A stretch of DNA of 64,000 bases from Diphasiastrum complanatum (GCA_029204225.1 CM055108.1:23532749-23596748); one strand, 5' to 3'; positions 11,522 to 22,769 are shown, numbered from the stretch's first letter. Numbers and translations: made by a program. The notes: generated by a model from the sequence alone, not told the origin.

Positions 11522-12622
11522 ATGGGATCAGTGGGAGCCTACCTTCTAGAAGCTAGTGAGAGATTAAATTCTACCAATTATGCTATTTGGAAAGTGAGGA
11601 TGGAGTCACTAATGGTGCTCCAGGATCTTTATGAGTTTCTAATAGATGATGAAGATGAACCTCTAGGTGCACAGGAATTAGTGAGATACAAGAAGAGGTC
11701 TAGGCTTGCACTTCACTGTATTAAGATGAATGTAAGCAATGATCTTTTAAGGGAAGTATCATCATGTAAGAGTGCTAAAGAGGCTTGGGAATCTTTAAAA
11801 TCTATCTATGAGTCTAGTAACACTTCGAGGGTTCTCATGCTTAGGAATCAGATTCTACAAAGCATGAAGAGGAGTGATGAGAGTGCACAAGATTATGTGC
11901 TAAGAATCAAGTCTCTTAATAAGGAGTTAGCTTCCATTGGAGAGAAGATTCAAGATAGTGAGCTTGTTCAGATTGTCCTAAATGGTCTAGGGAGTGGCTT
12001 TACAAATTTGGTCCAAAGCTTTGCAATCCAAGACACTTTGCCTACCATAGAAAAGCTACACAGTGTATTAGTAGCTGAAGAGTGTAGGATGTTGCATACC
12101 AATGCAAGAATGAATGCTATTTCTCTGCAGGATGGTGATGAGAAAGCTAATTTCTCATTCAAAAGCAAGAAGAAGACCAATGGCAAGAAGAAGCACTTCA
12201 AGGAGACCAAGGAGGAGGATGAGGCTTCAAGCTCAAAGGGCAAGATCAAAGACAAGTCCAAATACAAATGTTTTTTCTGTGGAAAGAAAGGACATTTTGC
12301 ATCAGAATGTCTCAAGAAGAAGAAGGCACAAGAGAGCAAACAAAGCAACATTGCACATCAGGAGGAAGAGGAGGATGAAGAGTCATCCTTGATGGTTTCC
12401 AACAAACCACCATCATCCAAGAGCAACACCAATGATTCTTGGTGGATTGATAGTGGGGCAAGTTCCCACATGACATATCAAAAGAACATATTCTCCACCT
12501 TACTTTCTTACAATGACTTACATAGATCAATCTATACTGCAAGTAGTCAAGAATGTAAGATAAGTGGAATAGGAACAATTCCCTTGTATGTATATATCAT
12601 CCAAAAGGATGAATCTAGATAA
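11522..12622 (+). CDS. copia-1 gag and protease ORF
   Basis: The ORF starts MGSVGAYLLEASERLNSTNY, with a UBN2-type copia gag domain at about residues 10-190 (YAIWKVRMESLM; LKSIYESSNTSRVLML). A lysine-rich linker and a CCHC zinc knuckle follow (CFFCGKKGHFASEC, about residues 250-263). Next is the aspartic protease with its active-site motif DSGASSHM (about 311-318). The frame is lost just after GIGTIPLYV, where pol continues in another frame at 12588, so a one-base frameshift or a mutation separates protease from integrase. Gag packages element RNA and the protease cleaves the polyprotein. The start codon is the first ATG after the 5' leader and fits the usual copia gag N-terminus. Confidence 0.93.
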   Translation: MGSVGAYLLEASERLNSTNYAIWKVRMESLMVLQDLYEFLIDDEDEPLGAQELVRYKKRSRLALHCIKMNVSNDLLREVSSCKSAKEAWESLKSIYESSNTSRVLMLRNQILQSMKRSDESAQDYVLRIKSLNKELASIGEKIQDSELVQIVLNGLGSGFTNLVQSFAIQDTLPTIEKLHSVLVAEECRMLHTNARMNAISLQDGDEKANFSFKSKKKTNGKKKHFKETKEEDEASSSKGKIKDKSKYKCFFCGKKGHFASECLKKKKAQESKQSNIAHQEEEEDEESSLMVSNKPPSSKSNTNDSWWIDSGASSHMTYQKNIFSTLLSYNDLHRSIYTASSQECKISGIGTIPLYVYIIQKDESR

Positions 12623-14063
12623 TGTTCTTTATGTTCCTAAGTTAACCAAGAATTTGCTTAGTGTTGGCCAGTTAATGGATAATGGCCTAGATGTACAATT
12701 TAAGCATGGAGTTTGTTCCATCCTTAGAAATGATGAATGTATAGCCAAAGGCTTTAAGCAATGTAGATTGTTTAAGCTTGATGCTAATATTGCAGTGGAG
12801 AGTGTTAACTTGGCAAAGGTGGAGCTATCAAAGGTGGAACTGTGGCAAAAAAGGTTGGGCCACCCCAACTACAAAGCCATGGAATCTATGGCTACAAAGG
12901 AGCTTGCAGTTGGACTCCCCAAGAATTTGTCAAAGTGTGGGAAGAGATGTGAAGCATGCAGCCTCTCAAAGGCTCACAAACTACCCTTCTCAAGATCTAC
13001 ATCAAGATCAAACTCCCCTCTTGAACTCATCCATTCGGATGTTCATAGTTTTTCACATGAGTCTAATGGTGGTGCCAAGTACTATGTAATCTTCATTGAT
13101 GACTATTCTAGATTTTGTTGGATGTACCTCTTGTCTAGCAAATCAATGGTGTTTGATTCTTTTGTAAAGTTCAAGACTTTGGTAGAAAATCAACTTAGTA
13201 CCAAGATTAAGGTATTAAGGAGTGATAATGGAGGTGAATATATCTCCAATAAGTTGATTGACTTTTGTAGTTTTAATGGCATAAAGAGGGAGTTGTCATG
13301 TCCATACACCCCTCAACAAAATGGAGTGAGTGAGAGAAGAAATAGATCTCTTTGTGAGTGTGCTAAGGCCTTAAGGCTAGATGCTTCTCTATCCAAACCA
13401 TTTTGGGGTGAAGCAATAACTTGTGCTAACTATTTGTGCAATAGATTGCCAAACCAAGCCATTGGAGGAATCACACCATTTGAAGCTCTATTTGGAGAGA
13501 AGCCCAATCTCAAAGATCTCAAAGTTTTTGGATCCACTTGCTATGTACACCAATCCTTGGATAAGAGAAGGAAGGATGATGCAACATCCATCAAAGGCAT
13601 CTTTGTGGGATATGGTGAGAATAGCAAAGGTTATAGAGTCTTCAATCCCATCACTAGCAAGGTGATAGTGAGTAGGGATGTTATTTTTTATGAAGGACAA
13701 GCTTGTGATTTGGATGATAATGCTACTAATCATCTTGATTTCAAGGATCATGCTAGGATGGAGGAGGAGCTTCCAAGTGAAGAAGAACTTGAGGATCCAC
13801 CTCAAGATGCAAGAACTCCAAGAACTCCAAGAAGATCTACAAGGGCAAGATCCGAGCCATTGAGGCTCACCTATGATGGTCAAGGTAATCAAAGGGAAGG
13901 CTCATCATCTTTCACATCTTACACCTTTCTTACTTCAATGTTAGATGAGCCAACATGCTATGAAGATGCTTGTAAGTCTAAAAGTTGGATGGATGCTATG
14001 CAAGACTACATGTTTTTATTCAATCTTACTTCAACTACCTCATTACATTCCACAAATGTGTGA
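12588..14063 (+). pseudogene. copia-1 integrase, truncated pol
   Basis: It resumes the polyprotein at LDNVLYVPKLTKNLLSVGQL, followed by the GAG-pre-integrase zinc region (WQKRLGHPNYKAM; CEACSLSKAHK). The integrase core has its catalytic residues visible: Asp in IHSDVH, Asp in RSDNGGEY and Glu in SERRNRSL. The C-terminal integrase region (KGIFVGYGENSKGYRVFNP) and the linker to RT follow. Element sequence stops at about 14011, after SWMDAMQDYM, exactly where RT should begin; the last 17 codons come from the foreign block. The catalytic triad is intact, but the protein would be a truncated fusion without RT. Confidence 0.93.
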
Positions 14064-14389
14064 TTCCTTCTAAAATGTAAACTTATTTTACAAGTTTTGA
14101 TTCGATCATACTTAAGGTACTTCGATATGTTTCACATCTTAAAAAAAACAAGTGACTTCCATGTATTTGAACTCAACCAAATGTCATGGTTCAAATCATA
14201 TTTCTAGTTTCAAAGGACATTCTTCAAGAATATGTTAGTGAGGAGCAAACCAATTGTGTAGAACATGTAAAATTCCATTTATGTTCACTTATGGTTATCA
14301 ATTGGTGCATCTCCATAAGTAATTATCAAAAGTAACTACCGCATGTAACTTTTTGAATGTAGGGTAGGAAGAAGCTATGAGACTAAACC
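14064..14389. other. Start of the foreign block in copia-1, unassigned
   Basis: No motif is recognised. The junction with copia-1 is at about 14011. I found no target duplication or LTR end there, so the boundary is not explained by one clean nested insertion. Confidence 0.35.
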
Positions 14390-14826
14390 TCTCCCAAGCT
14401 CAAGCATGAGCAAAGAGTTATGCACACAAGCATCATTCAAAGAGAGTGTGGACCACGAAAGGTCATTACGAGAATTGATGAGGTGGCCTATAGACTAGAG
14501 TATCATCTTTCTATCTAGAGAGGATTGAAGTGGATTCCGGTTTATGGAGGTTTTGCTCAAGTGTTGAGGATGATATAAAGGACATCATTTTTTCCTATAA
14601 ATCGTTGGAAAAAGTCATTACATCATAGTGTCAACCTTGTAGAAGGCTTGGTGTGACTAGAAAAGGCCTCAAATCATGGCCAACATGTATCTTAGATAGG
14701 AGGAAAGTATTTGATTGCACAAAAAGGACTTTCCTCATCTAACAATACTTGAGAGAGTCACTACAGGCTACATCACACATACCCTAAGTTTGTCATCAAG
14801 GATAGATAACTTTCCTAAAGGGAGTA
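14390..14826 (+). pseudogene. Degenerate gypsy pol 3' end
   Basis: Short blocks in different frames resemble the gypsy integrase C-terminus: GPRKVITRIDEVAYRLE near 14450 and ILDRRKVFD near 14690. They lead to a purine-rich AAAGGGAGTA that abuts a TG start at 14827. The assignment rests on this order (integrase tail, polypurine tract, LTR) more than on any single motif. Confidence 0.4.
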
Positions 14827-15373
14827 TGTTAGGCCCTAGTCATGGCCCTATCCCAAAAAGATCAACGACCAAGTGGGTCACTAGTGAATGGTATAACTCA
14901 CACCAAGTGAGTTAAATGACCGTCAGTAGCACACACAACTCGTGCCTAGTTTAGGCACCCAAATATATCACAGATCATTGGGTGGTCAGTATCAATGATC
15001 TAGTGTTGACACGCATGATATTATTCGTGAAGAGAGATGTGTAGGTCCATGGTGCATTTGCCCAAGTTAACTCTTGAGGTCAACCAACAATGATTGATGT
15101 TGGCTGATAAGCGACCGAAGTGGACCAATTTAGGCACAATGGAACATGAGGATGGCTATTATTGAGTTGTTATGACTATTTGAGAGTAAGTAAAACCCAA
15201 CCTAAGATAATTGATCACCCATGCATATGACCAAATACCCCAAGACCAAAATGGCTTATAAATGACTTAGATGATTGCCTATGGTGGGAGGGGATTCATT
15301 ATATACGTTGGTTTATGGGCCTAGTGAGCAGCTTGAGAAGCCAAGCACCTTACATTCATCATCACAACAACAC
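14827..15373 (+). repeat. Probable gypsy 3' LTR
   Basis: Starts TGTTAGGCCC after a polypurine-like run and carries a TATATA-type core at about 15299. The right boundary is approximate, near the CAACAACAC run. There is no second copy in the window to confirm it. Confidence 0.4.
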
Positions 15374-16060
15374 TAAAAAGCTCAGAATATTTCCATGGCT
15401 GGTTGACAATATAATTAGCTTCCTTCCAGTCCTTACGACAGACAAAACGGTGCACAAACAACGAAGAAATCACCAATTATGTGTAGAAAACCGATTTCAA
15501 TTTTCAACTGGCTTTAAAATTGTCAATTTTCCACCAAATTTTTCCTTGTCCGATGTTATGCACAAGCTAATAAGCCCTCTACTGAGCTTGGCAACCCTCT
15601 ATAAACTAGAAACTGTGCACCAGTGCTTCACTTTCCGTCTTCAACCCGCCGTAAACCCCGAACTCTCAAAAGACTGCTCTTCTCATGAAGCTCTCTTCAA
15701 TGGTGACACTGTGCTGTTGTGTACACTCCCTGATCTGCTCTGATACCAACTTATAATTTGCTTCGAATAGGAACACAAATCATGCTACACAGTAACATGG
15801 ACAAAAAACACTCTCCACAACAAGCTCACATAGCAACTGTATTTCTCAAGCTGAAATTACACTGTACATATAGTACTTCACTCAGGCAATCCATGCATGA
15901 GCCAGGTTGTCGTTGGCAGGACGCGTGTCCCGTCGACTTGCCTCGTGGCGAGGCCATTTGATCATTATCGACTGATAGGACCCACAGTAGAGTAGCACAA
16001 TGATTCTACTTTAATTCTAACTGAGATATCGTTGCTGACTAATAGAAATCAGTCTGTTGG
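15374..16060 (-). mobile_element. Minus-strand copia leader, primer site and LTR fragment
   Basis: GCTCTGATACCA at 15737-15748 is the reverse complement of the initiator-Met primer site. DNA to its right (15749-about 16060) should therefore be LTR, and DNA to its left (about 15374-15736) is the start of the internal region. The pol piece to the right (16065-17305) has the same orientation. The arrangement pol, LTR, primer site, leader suggests two tandem copies sharing one LTR, as LTR-LTR recombination can produce. Exact LTR ends were not found. Confidence 0.5.
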
Positions 16061-16064
16061 GTCG

Positions 16065-17305
16065 ATCTCATTGGATTTGGATTTCGAGACAATAGTGGAC
16101 TAGACCCATGTCAGTCATCTTGTATTCATGGGCCAACATGCATTTTGTATCCTTCATCATATTCAGATTGTTACTGAATAAGAGTGTATCATCAACACAG
16201 AGAGTGATGCTGATGAAGTAATCTGATACAGACTTTCAAGTTTGTCGAGTTTGGAATAAAACCATTTTCTATTAGAAATGCGTTGATCTTCTGGAACCAG
16301 ACTCTAGGTGACTATTTTAGCCCGTAGAGCGCCTTGTGGATTTTGCATACAAGGTGTTGTTGCTTGCCATTGAGTTTCTAACCCTCTGGCTGCGTCATAA
16401 AGATTTTCTCTTCAATGGTTCCATTGAGGAAAGCGGTGGTGGACTTCAAGATTTGTTGCGGCTGCAAAGGAGAGGAGTATGCGGATCGAAGCATGTTTGA
16501 CAACTGGGCTGAAGGGTTCTGAATAATCAAGATCTGGAATCTGGGAAAAGCCTTTGGCAACTAGCCTGGCCTTGTAACGATTTAGCCTTCCTTGAGCGTC
16601 GTACTTCGCCTTGAATATCCATTTGCATGGAATTGGGTTTCGGTCCTTTGGCATCTCAGTGACTGTCCATGTTTGATTCTCCATCAGAGAATCAAATTCG
16701 ATGTCCATCGCTACTTTCCATTGGTCAGCATCAGGAGTAGACATTGCCTCAGAAATGGTGTTTGGTTCCTACACAAAGTAGCAGGCCAGATCATCCATAA
16801 ATCTGGATGGAGGCTCTCTGGACCTGTTCGACCTTCTATGTTGAACTTCGGTCCTCTTATGTGGGTTGACTTGTTGAGGTTCTGACTCACTGTTTGAGTC
16901 AGTGTCGATATTCTACAGTTGAATCTCTGGATTGAAATTGTCTGGTTGTTCGATCCTTGGGTCGATTTATTAACAGCTTTCCTTTGTCATCGATGAATTG
17001 CTCTTCCACAAAAATGATATCTCTACTGGTGAATGCCTTCTCGATATCCAAATTGTAGAGCTTGTATGCCTTATGGTCTGGAGAATAGCCGATCAAAATC
17101 ATTTTCCTACTCTATCATCTAGTTTTCTTCTTAGATCTTTAGGGATTTGAGCAAAAGCGATGTATCCAGATACTCGAATATTTTTGAGTGATGGTATTGA
17201 TCCTGTCCACACCTCATAAGGTGTCTTGCCATTCAGGGCTTTGGTGATGGATCAATTCTACAAATAGGCAGTTGTAGTAACAGCTTCCCCCCAGAATTTC
17301 TTTGG
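16065..17305 (-). pseudogene. Minus-strand copia integrase-RT fragment
   Basis: Read right to left, the integrase middle comes first (KFWGEAVTTTAYL, NGKTPYEVWTG, 17305-17110), then the integrase C-terminus (MILIGYSPDHKAYKLYNLD, 17102-16960). The RT N-terminus follows (MDIEFDSLMENQTWTV; CKWIFKAKYDAQGRLNRYKA; 16744-16412). Further RT blocks in other frames are KIHKALYGLK, SPRVWFQKINAFL and VDDTLLF, reaching MTDMGLVHYCLEIQ at about 16065. Several stops and frame changes make it a pseudogene. It lies within the foreign block of copia-1. Confidence 0.85.
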
Positions 17306-17611
17306 AAGAGAGACATGGGTCAGCATGCTCTGGCGGGCAACCTAAATCTTTTAAAGCGCCAGGTAATTCTAGTATTTCTTTTGTTGATTTATCCTTTAAG
17401 GATGGCACTAGTTGCAAGAATTGTTGTTTTAATACAACTGTTTTTGGCCCCCATGATCTCCCCATGAATGGAATTGTAGGATGCCAAGCTGTGACTGTTC
17501 CACACATAACTTCATAAATGCTAAACTGGTGCAGAAGCTCAGGGTGGCTACCGCGCCAAGTAATCACTTGTACGTGGTGAAAATGGCGTCGGGGGAATAT
17601 CGGATGCATCA
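17306..17611 (+). pseudogene. Unassigned piece with gypsy protease fragment
   Basis: The right part (17481-17600) reads THNFINAKLVQKLRVATAPS, which resembles the gypsy retropepsin segment around the active-site DSG. The active site itself reads DCS here, so catalytic residues are altered. The left part (17306-17480) is not recognised. It is wedged between a minus-strand and a plus-strand copia fragment, which points to a scrambled nest. Confidence 0.5.
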
Positions 17612-20264
17612 TGGGAAAGCATCACAAGGAGACATTCAAGAAAGGTGGAGCTGCGAGAGCTAAGAAACCGCTGGAACTCATTCACAGTGACCTGTGCGGC
17701 CCAATAAAGACCATGTCATTGGGGAAATCATATTATTTTATGAATTTTTACTCTAGGAGGACATGGATTTATTTCTTGAAGAAGAAATCTGATGCTTTTG
17801 CTCGCTTCAAGGAGTTCAAGACTTTGGTAGAGAACCAACTGGATGCATGCATCAAAGTGCTAAGGTCTGATAGAGGGGGCGAATACAAATCTGATGATTT
17901 TGAAGATTTTTGCAAAGAACATGGCATCAAAAGACAATTCACACAGTCACACACGTCGCATAGTAATGGTGTAGCTGAAAGGAAAAACAGGACTATTATG
18001 GAGAGTGCATGCTCCATGATGAAGCAAATGGGCTTGACCGATTCACTTTGGTCGGAAGCGTGCAGTGCAGCAACGTTCTTGCAAAACAGGAGCCCTATAG
18101 TTGCGGTTCCAAATGTGACTCCCGAAGAAGCATTTACTGGAATAAAGCCAAAAATCGGCAAGTTTCGTGTCATTGGATGTAAGGCCTATGTACATGTGCC
18201 AAAGGATGAGCGAAAGAAACTTGATGCCAAAGCAATCAAGTGTATCTTCGTCGGTTATGATGAAAGGACGAAAGCTTACAAGTGTTTTGATCATGTAACG
18301 AATAAGATTCACATTAGCAAAGATGCGATCTTTGATGAGACGCATAGGTATGAAGATGAAGACCATGCAAGTGGTGAAAGCATCAAAAGGCTTCACACAA
18401 TTCTGGAGGAAGAAGATGAAGAAGATGCTCCACAACATGATGCACGTGAAGACGAGAGTCGAGAGGATGAGTATGAAAGGACACCACCTATTCAAGAGCC
18501 TAGGGGAAGGTACTTGCCAATAGGAGCAATAAAGGAGAAACCGGTTGGAAGTAAGAGACATTACTTAGACACTCCTTGGGATACATACTCTCCACGTAGT
18601 GTATCACCTGAATCTTAGATACCAAAATGGTATGAAAAGATCATGAAGGACGTAAAGCTGAATCAAACAAGATCTAGCACACAAGGCGAAGTGAGAAGAT
18701 CAACGCGGGAAAGGAAGTCTCCCGATCGTTATCATGTGAACTATGCCCTAATGACTGACATTTTGAAGTGTCGAGAGCCATCAACCTTTGATGAGGCAAA
18801 AGATCACAAAGAGTAGCAAAGGGCAATGGAAGAAGAGATAGAATACATCCACAGGCATGATACATGGGAGTTGGTTGATCTACCACTTGGAAAGAAACCC
18901 ATTGACAACAAATGGGTGTTTAGAACAAAGTTTCATGCAGATGGCACAATAGCAGAGTATAAGGCACGCCTAGTAGTGAAGGGTTATGAGCAAAGCAAAG
19001 GAATTGACTATGAAGAGACATTTGCTCCAGTGGCTAAGTGGACTACGCTATGCCTTATCATTGCCTTAGCATTTTATTTTGGGTGGAAAATCCATCAAAT
19101 GGATGTGAAGTCTGCATTTTTGAATGGTGACTTAGAGGAAGAAGTTTACATGGTCCAACCGTAGGGCTTCATGACAAAAGGGCAAGAACAGAGCAAGCAC
19201 CACGCGCATGGTATGAACGCATTGACAATCACTTTCTTTCTCATGGGTTTGTAGGAACAAATTCAGATCCAAACCTTTATGTTCTTATAAATGATGACAA
19301 TATTGCCTTGATTGTACTTTACGTTGATGATATCATTATCACGGGCAATGATGAGAACCTCACTCGTTCTATCAAAGCCAACTTATGCAAGCAGTTTAAG
19401 ATGACAGATTTAGATCTTATGCACTATTGCTTGGGTGTCGAAGTATGGCAAACTAGTAGTGATATCAGGTTATGTCAAAACAAGTATGTGGGCGAGATAT
19501 TGGAGAGATTTGACATGACAGAGTGCAAACCTTCCATCACCTCTTGCAAAGCTGGTAAGAAATTATCTCGTATTGATGATAGTGCACATGTTGATGCTAC
19601 ACTATTTCGTCAGCTAGTTGGGAGTTTGATATATCTTACGACTACACGTCCTGATATCTGCTATGCTGTAAGTTTGATTAGCCAATTCATGTCATCACCC
19701 ACTATGGACCATTGGAAAGTTGCAAAAAAAAATTTGAGGTATGTGAAAGGTACACCTAACCTTGGTCTAATCTACAAAAGACAAAGTGTTTTACCTAAGT
19801 TGCAAGGTTATGTTGACGCTGATTGGGCATGAAGTATAGACGATAAAAAGTCAACAACAGGTTATGCCTTCAATTTTGGTAGCGGTTGTTTTTCATGGTC
19901 TAGAAAGAAGCAAGATACTATTTTTCTTTCTTCCACAGAAGCCGAATATAAAGCATTGAGTTATGCTACCCAGGAAGCTGTTTGGCTACGTAAGTTATTA
20001 TGTGAGATTGGCATGAAGCAGGTAAATCCCACTGTTAGTGATAGTCAAAGTGGAATACAATTGGCTAAAAATCTTATCTTTCACGCAAGGACAAAACATA
20101 TTGAAGTAAAATATCACTTTGTGCGTGAAAAGTTACAATCTGAAGATATAAGTATTGTACATTGTTCTACGTTATTACAAGTTGCTGATATATTTACGAA
20201 AGCTTTAAGTAAAGAAAAGTTTGAGACTTTTAGAACCAAACTTGGCTTGGATCTGGTTATGTAA
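17612..20264 (+). pseudogene. copia-2 integrase-RT-RNase H with nonsense mutations
   Basis: Starts abruptly in the pre-integrase region (GKHHKETFKKGG). The integrase core follows (LELIHSDLCGPIK; RSDRGGEYKSDDFEDF; GVAERKNRTIMES) and the integrase C-terminus (KCIFVGYDERTKAYKCF) to 18618. In-frame stops then occur at 18616-18618, 18814-18816, about 19162 and 19830-19832. RT runs from 18826 (DTWELVDLPLGKKPIDNKWV; HQMDVKSAFLNGDLEEEVYM), has a small deletion with frame change near 19190, resumes at APRAWYERIDNHFLSHGF and retains the catalytic LYVDDIIIT (19318-19345). RNase H follows ([47 protein letters not shown]) and ends at 20264. Gag and protease are absent. It is a dead copy from a copia lineage different from copia-1. 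Confidence 0.92.
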
Positions 20265-20603
20265 AAAGCCTTTACTTGTAATACTATCATGGAGGTATGT
20301 TCCATGAATAGAGTAAACTCTAAAAAAAAAAAGGAAACGTTGATCGTTGAGGGAGAGAGTTAAAATAGCAATGATCGACTTATATAGTGCTTTCTTATTT
20401 CAACGGCACCATGTGTGCTTAGTTCTAGAGTTATCGGGCCATCTTTCTTTTACGAGCCCTTTGAGTGCTTTTAAGCAACTTATCTTTGTACTTACTCATT
20501 AGTTGAATATACAGTTTGAAGTGAGTAATTCTGTGTTCTTGTTGCACTTGACGTTGTGCTGTGGTGATTGATCTGGTCGGGTGTTTAAACTGTGTTTTCT
20601 TAA
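20265..20603. other. Sequence 3' of copia-2, possible decayed LTR
   Basis: A purine-rich run (TTGAGGGAGAGAG, about 20347-20360) is followed by AT-rich DNA with a TATATAG element near 20380. This could be a polypurine tract and LTR start, but no defined ends or second copy were found. Confidence 0.25.
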
Positions 20604-20858
20604 CTCTTTAATTATTATGCTGACTATAAAAATGATAGGCAGTCCAAATACTGTGATTTCGAAGACCACTATGAGAAGCACAATGATGGTGAATTAGATC
20701 AATATGAACGATATGATTTATATGGAGACCATTTGAAATGTTATGAAAGTCATTCTAATCAGTATAAAGATCATGAGTTGCATCAGTCTAATCAAGCTAG
20801 TACAAGTGGTGGTTTTTATAGTAGCGATAGTGATGACGAGCCAGTTTTGGCAACATAA
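20604..20858 (+). CDS. Coding-like fragment rich in Asp, Tyr and His, unrecognised
   Basis: An 84-codon open frame without an obvious ATG start runs to a TAA. The readable part is hydrophilic (CDFEDHYEKHNDGELDQYER; LYGDHLKCYESHSNQ) and ends SSDSDDEPVLAT. Composition and the acidic C-terminus look like a real protein tail, not random translation. It may be the last exon of a captured host gene (a splice-acceptor-like AG lies at about 20637) or an extra retroelement ORF. I do not recognise the family. It follows copia-2 on the same strand. Confidence 0.35.
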   Translation, partial: LFNYYADYKNDRQSKYCDFEDHYEKHNDGELDQYERYDLYGDHLKCYESHSNQYKDHELHQSNQASTSGGFYSSDSDDEPVLAT

Positions 20859-20873
20859 AGAATCATCACCTCG

Positions 20874-21125
20874 TGTGCAGTATGTTGATCATAATAATTG
20901 TATTTCTAAACTCCTAGAGATCAATGTAATAGTTACTATGTTATTTCTTACAACCACTATGGTTTTCCATTTCTTGGATTTGATTGACAGTCAAATCCTG
21001 TTATGATTACACAATGATTGACAAATTTGTGCAGTATGTTGATCATAATAATTGTATTTCTAAATCTCCTAGAGATCAATGTAATAGTTACTATGTTATT
21101 TCTTACAACCACTATGGTTTTCCAT
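20874..21125. repeat. Direct duplication, ~97 bp, 57-bp spacer
   Basis: 20874-20970 and 21028-21125 are the same sequence except for one inserted base (AAACTCCT versus AAATCTCCT). The first copy begins 15 bp after the stop of the coding-like fragment. Confidence 0.95.
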
Positions 21126-21789
21126 CAATTTCAGAGATGATCAACGTACTTTGAGTGTATCATTGTCCTTGAATCATACAATAACGAATAAATTTCCGAT
21201 TTACTACATGGTTCTCAAATCCATTTTTATGTGCTACTTTGTACTTCGAGTGCATCATTGTTTTCAAAGGATGCATTTGTAAGTAGTTCCCAATTTGTTA
21301 CATGATTTTGAAATACATTGTCCCTTATGTATCTTTATATCAATTATTAATCAACAAGGATGCATTGTTTCACAAGAATTTTGCTTTGATTTTCTTGTCC
21401 AACACCATAATATTCATACCTTGCCCATTTAAAATGATTTATGGTCAAATGGCAATATGAACTAGGAAATATAATCAAGTGTTTGTAACTTGTGTCTTCT
21501 TTATATTGAACAAATCTGGTGCTCAATGTTACATTGTTTTTCAGAGAGCTTGCATGAATGAGCATTGGACTAGGAGTGTTGTTGTGTAGCACATGAGATT
21601 GGGTTCGATTCAATTATGAGTTATTTGGCAAACTCACGGTGCATCAACCTTTAAAAAAAAGCAAGAAACTAAAACTATGCACAAAAAATTGTTGAAGAGA
21701 CAAAATAGATAAAAAAAAGTGTGGATTGAGAATGATCGGGGTGAAATGGGAGGAAAAAAAGCTAGATGCAGAGGGATTGTGTATTGGAG
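21126..21789. other. End of the foreign block, unassigned
   Basis: AT-rich, no clear gene. A B-box-like GGTTCGATTC at about 21602 has no convincing A box. Copia-1 sequence resumes at about 21790. Confidence 0.35.
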
Positions 21790-22089
21790 AGGGCATGTGT
21801 GATTTCTGAAAGCGTTTGGTATTGTGACAACCAATCAGCCCAATCACTTGCAACTAATCCTACATTCCATGCAAGGAGCAAACACATCGAAATTGCTCAT
21901 CATTTCGTGAGGGAAAAAGTGCAAGCTAAAGAGATCAAGCTCCAACACGTGCCATCATCAAGTTGCTTGGCTGATTTGTTTACTAAACCTTTACCTAAAG
22001 ATTCAAAAGATTCATTTGTCAAGCTTAGATCTTCAATTGGAGTAATTGATAAAAGCATTGTGATCTCCAAGGCTAGATTTGAGGAGGAG
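21790..22089 (+). pseudogene. copia-1 RNase H C-terminal fragment and polypurine tract
   Basis: Reads WYCDNQSAQSLATNPTFHAR, SKHIEIAHHFVREKV and CLADLFTKPLPKDS, the usual end of copia RNase H. GAGGAGGAG (22081-22089) is the polypurine tract. The N-terminal half of RNase H and all of RT are missing, replaced by the foreign block. Confidence 0.93.
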
Positions 22090-22769
22090 TCCTACATTGG
22101 CAAATCTAGCCATGTAGAATATTGTACATTTTGTCAATATTGTTTGTTGGTTACTTCAATGGCCAAAGTGCCACTTGTACATACACACCTAAAGTAGGTT
22201 ACCACAGGTCAAGAGGAGTGGTTGTGTCTATTTGGTAGTGATTCCTACTTTGTAGGATCTAGACCATGATTTATGATGAGATTTGTACCTACCATGCACC
22301 TACCAAGCATGACTCTTGGATCTAGACTAGGGTTTTCACATTAGGGCAAGAAAGTGGAGTCTACTTCCTTATTACATGCTGGATTTTCACCTAACTTTGC
22401 AAAGGAAGTGTGTTTTACTATGTATTCCCATTCTCCATAGTGAGAAGATAGAAACTTTTTGGAGCCTCAAGGAGAAACTCGAGTTTCCTCTCATTGTATG
22501 GTGATTACTCTATTTTTCCAATGAAACCCAGCTTTGGCACTTTGTAAACACTGTCTACAGGCCGTACTACAGCCTTATTTCCACACGTGTGGAGTTGGAT
22601 TATACTAATTGATCAATGCTTTGATTGTCTCTACTTGTTTCCTATCAAGCTGCTAAACTAGATCTTGTTTTCTGATGACTAGTTTCTGATAGATTGTTTA
22701 ACAAGCATACAATCACCTTGTGGATCATTCAAAGATCCATTTATGGTCCTTAGTACTGTACTTTTCACA
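22090..22769 (+). repeat. 3' LTR of copia-1
   Basis: 680 bp, nearly identical to 10372-11062. It begins T then CCTACATTGG, consistent with an 11-bp deletion (GTGAAAAATTG) right after the first base. It ends TTTTCACA and is followed by the CTAAT target copy. Confidence 0.93.

Larger units (their letters stand above)
10372..22769 (+). mobile_element. Ty1/copia element copia-1 with nested foreign DNA
   Basis: A complete insertion is bounded by 5-bp target duplications CTAAT (10367-10371 and 22770-22774). The LTRs start TGTGAAAA and end TTTTCACA, an 8-bp perfect inverted repeat. Order: 5' LTR, Met-tRNA primer site, gag-protease, integrase, then about 7.8 kb of unrelated transposon DNA where the RT and most of RNase H should be, then the RNase H tail, polypurine tract and 3' LTR. 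By eye the two LTRs differ at about a dozen positions plus one 11-bp deletion, so the insertion is not very old. It cannot move by itself: RT is missing and there is a frameshift near 12590. Confidence 0.93.

Noticed and set aside
20874-21125. Two repeats with a spacer, considered as a CRISPR-like array
   Set aside because: Only two long copies in a plant retrotransposon nest; a simple duplication explains them.
21595-21615. B-box-like GGTTCGATTC as a tRNA gene
   Set aside because: No acceptable A box or cloverleaf around it.
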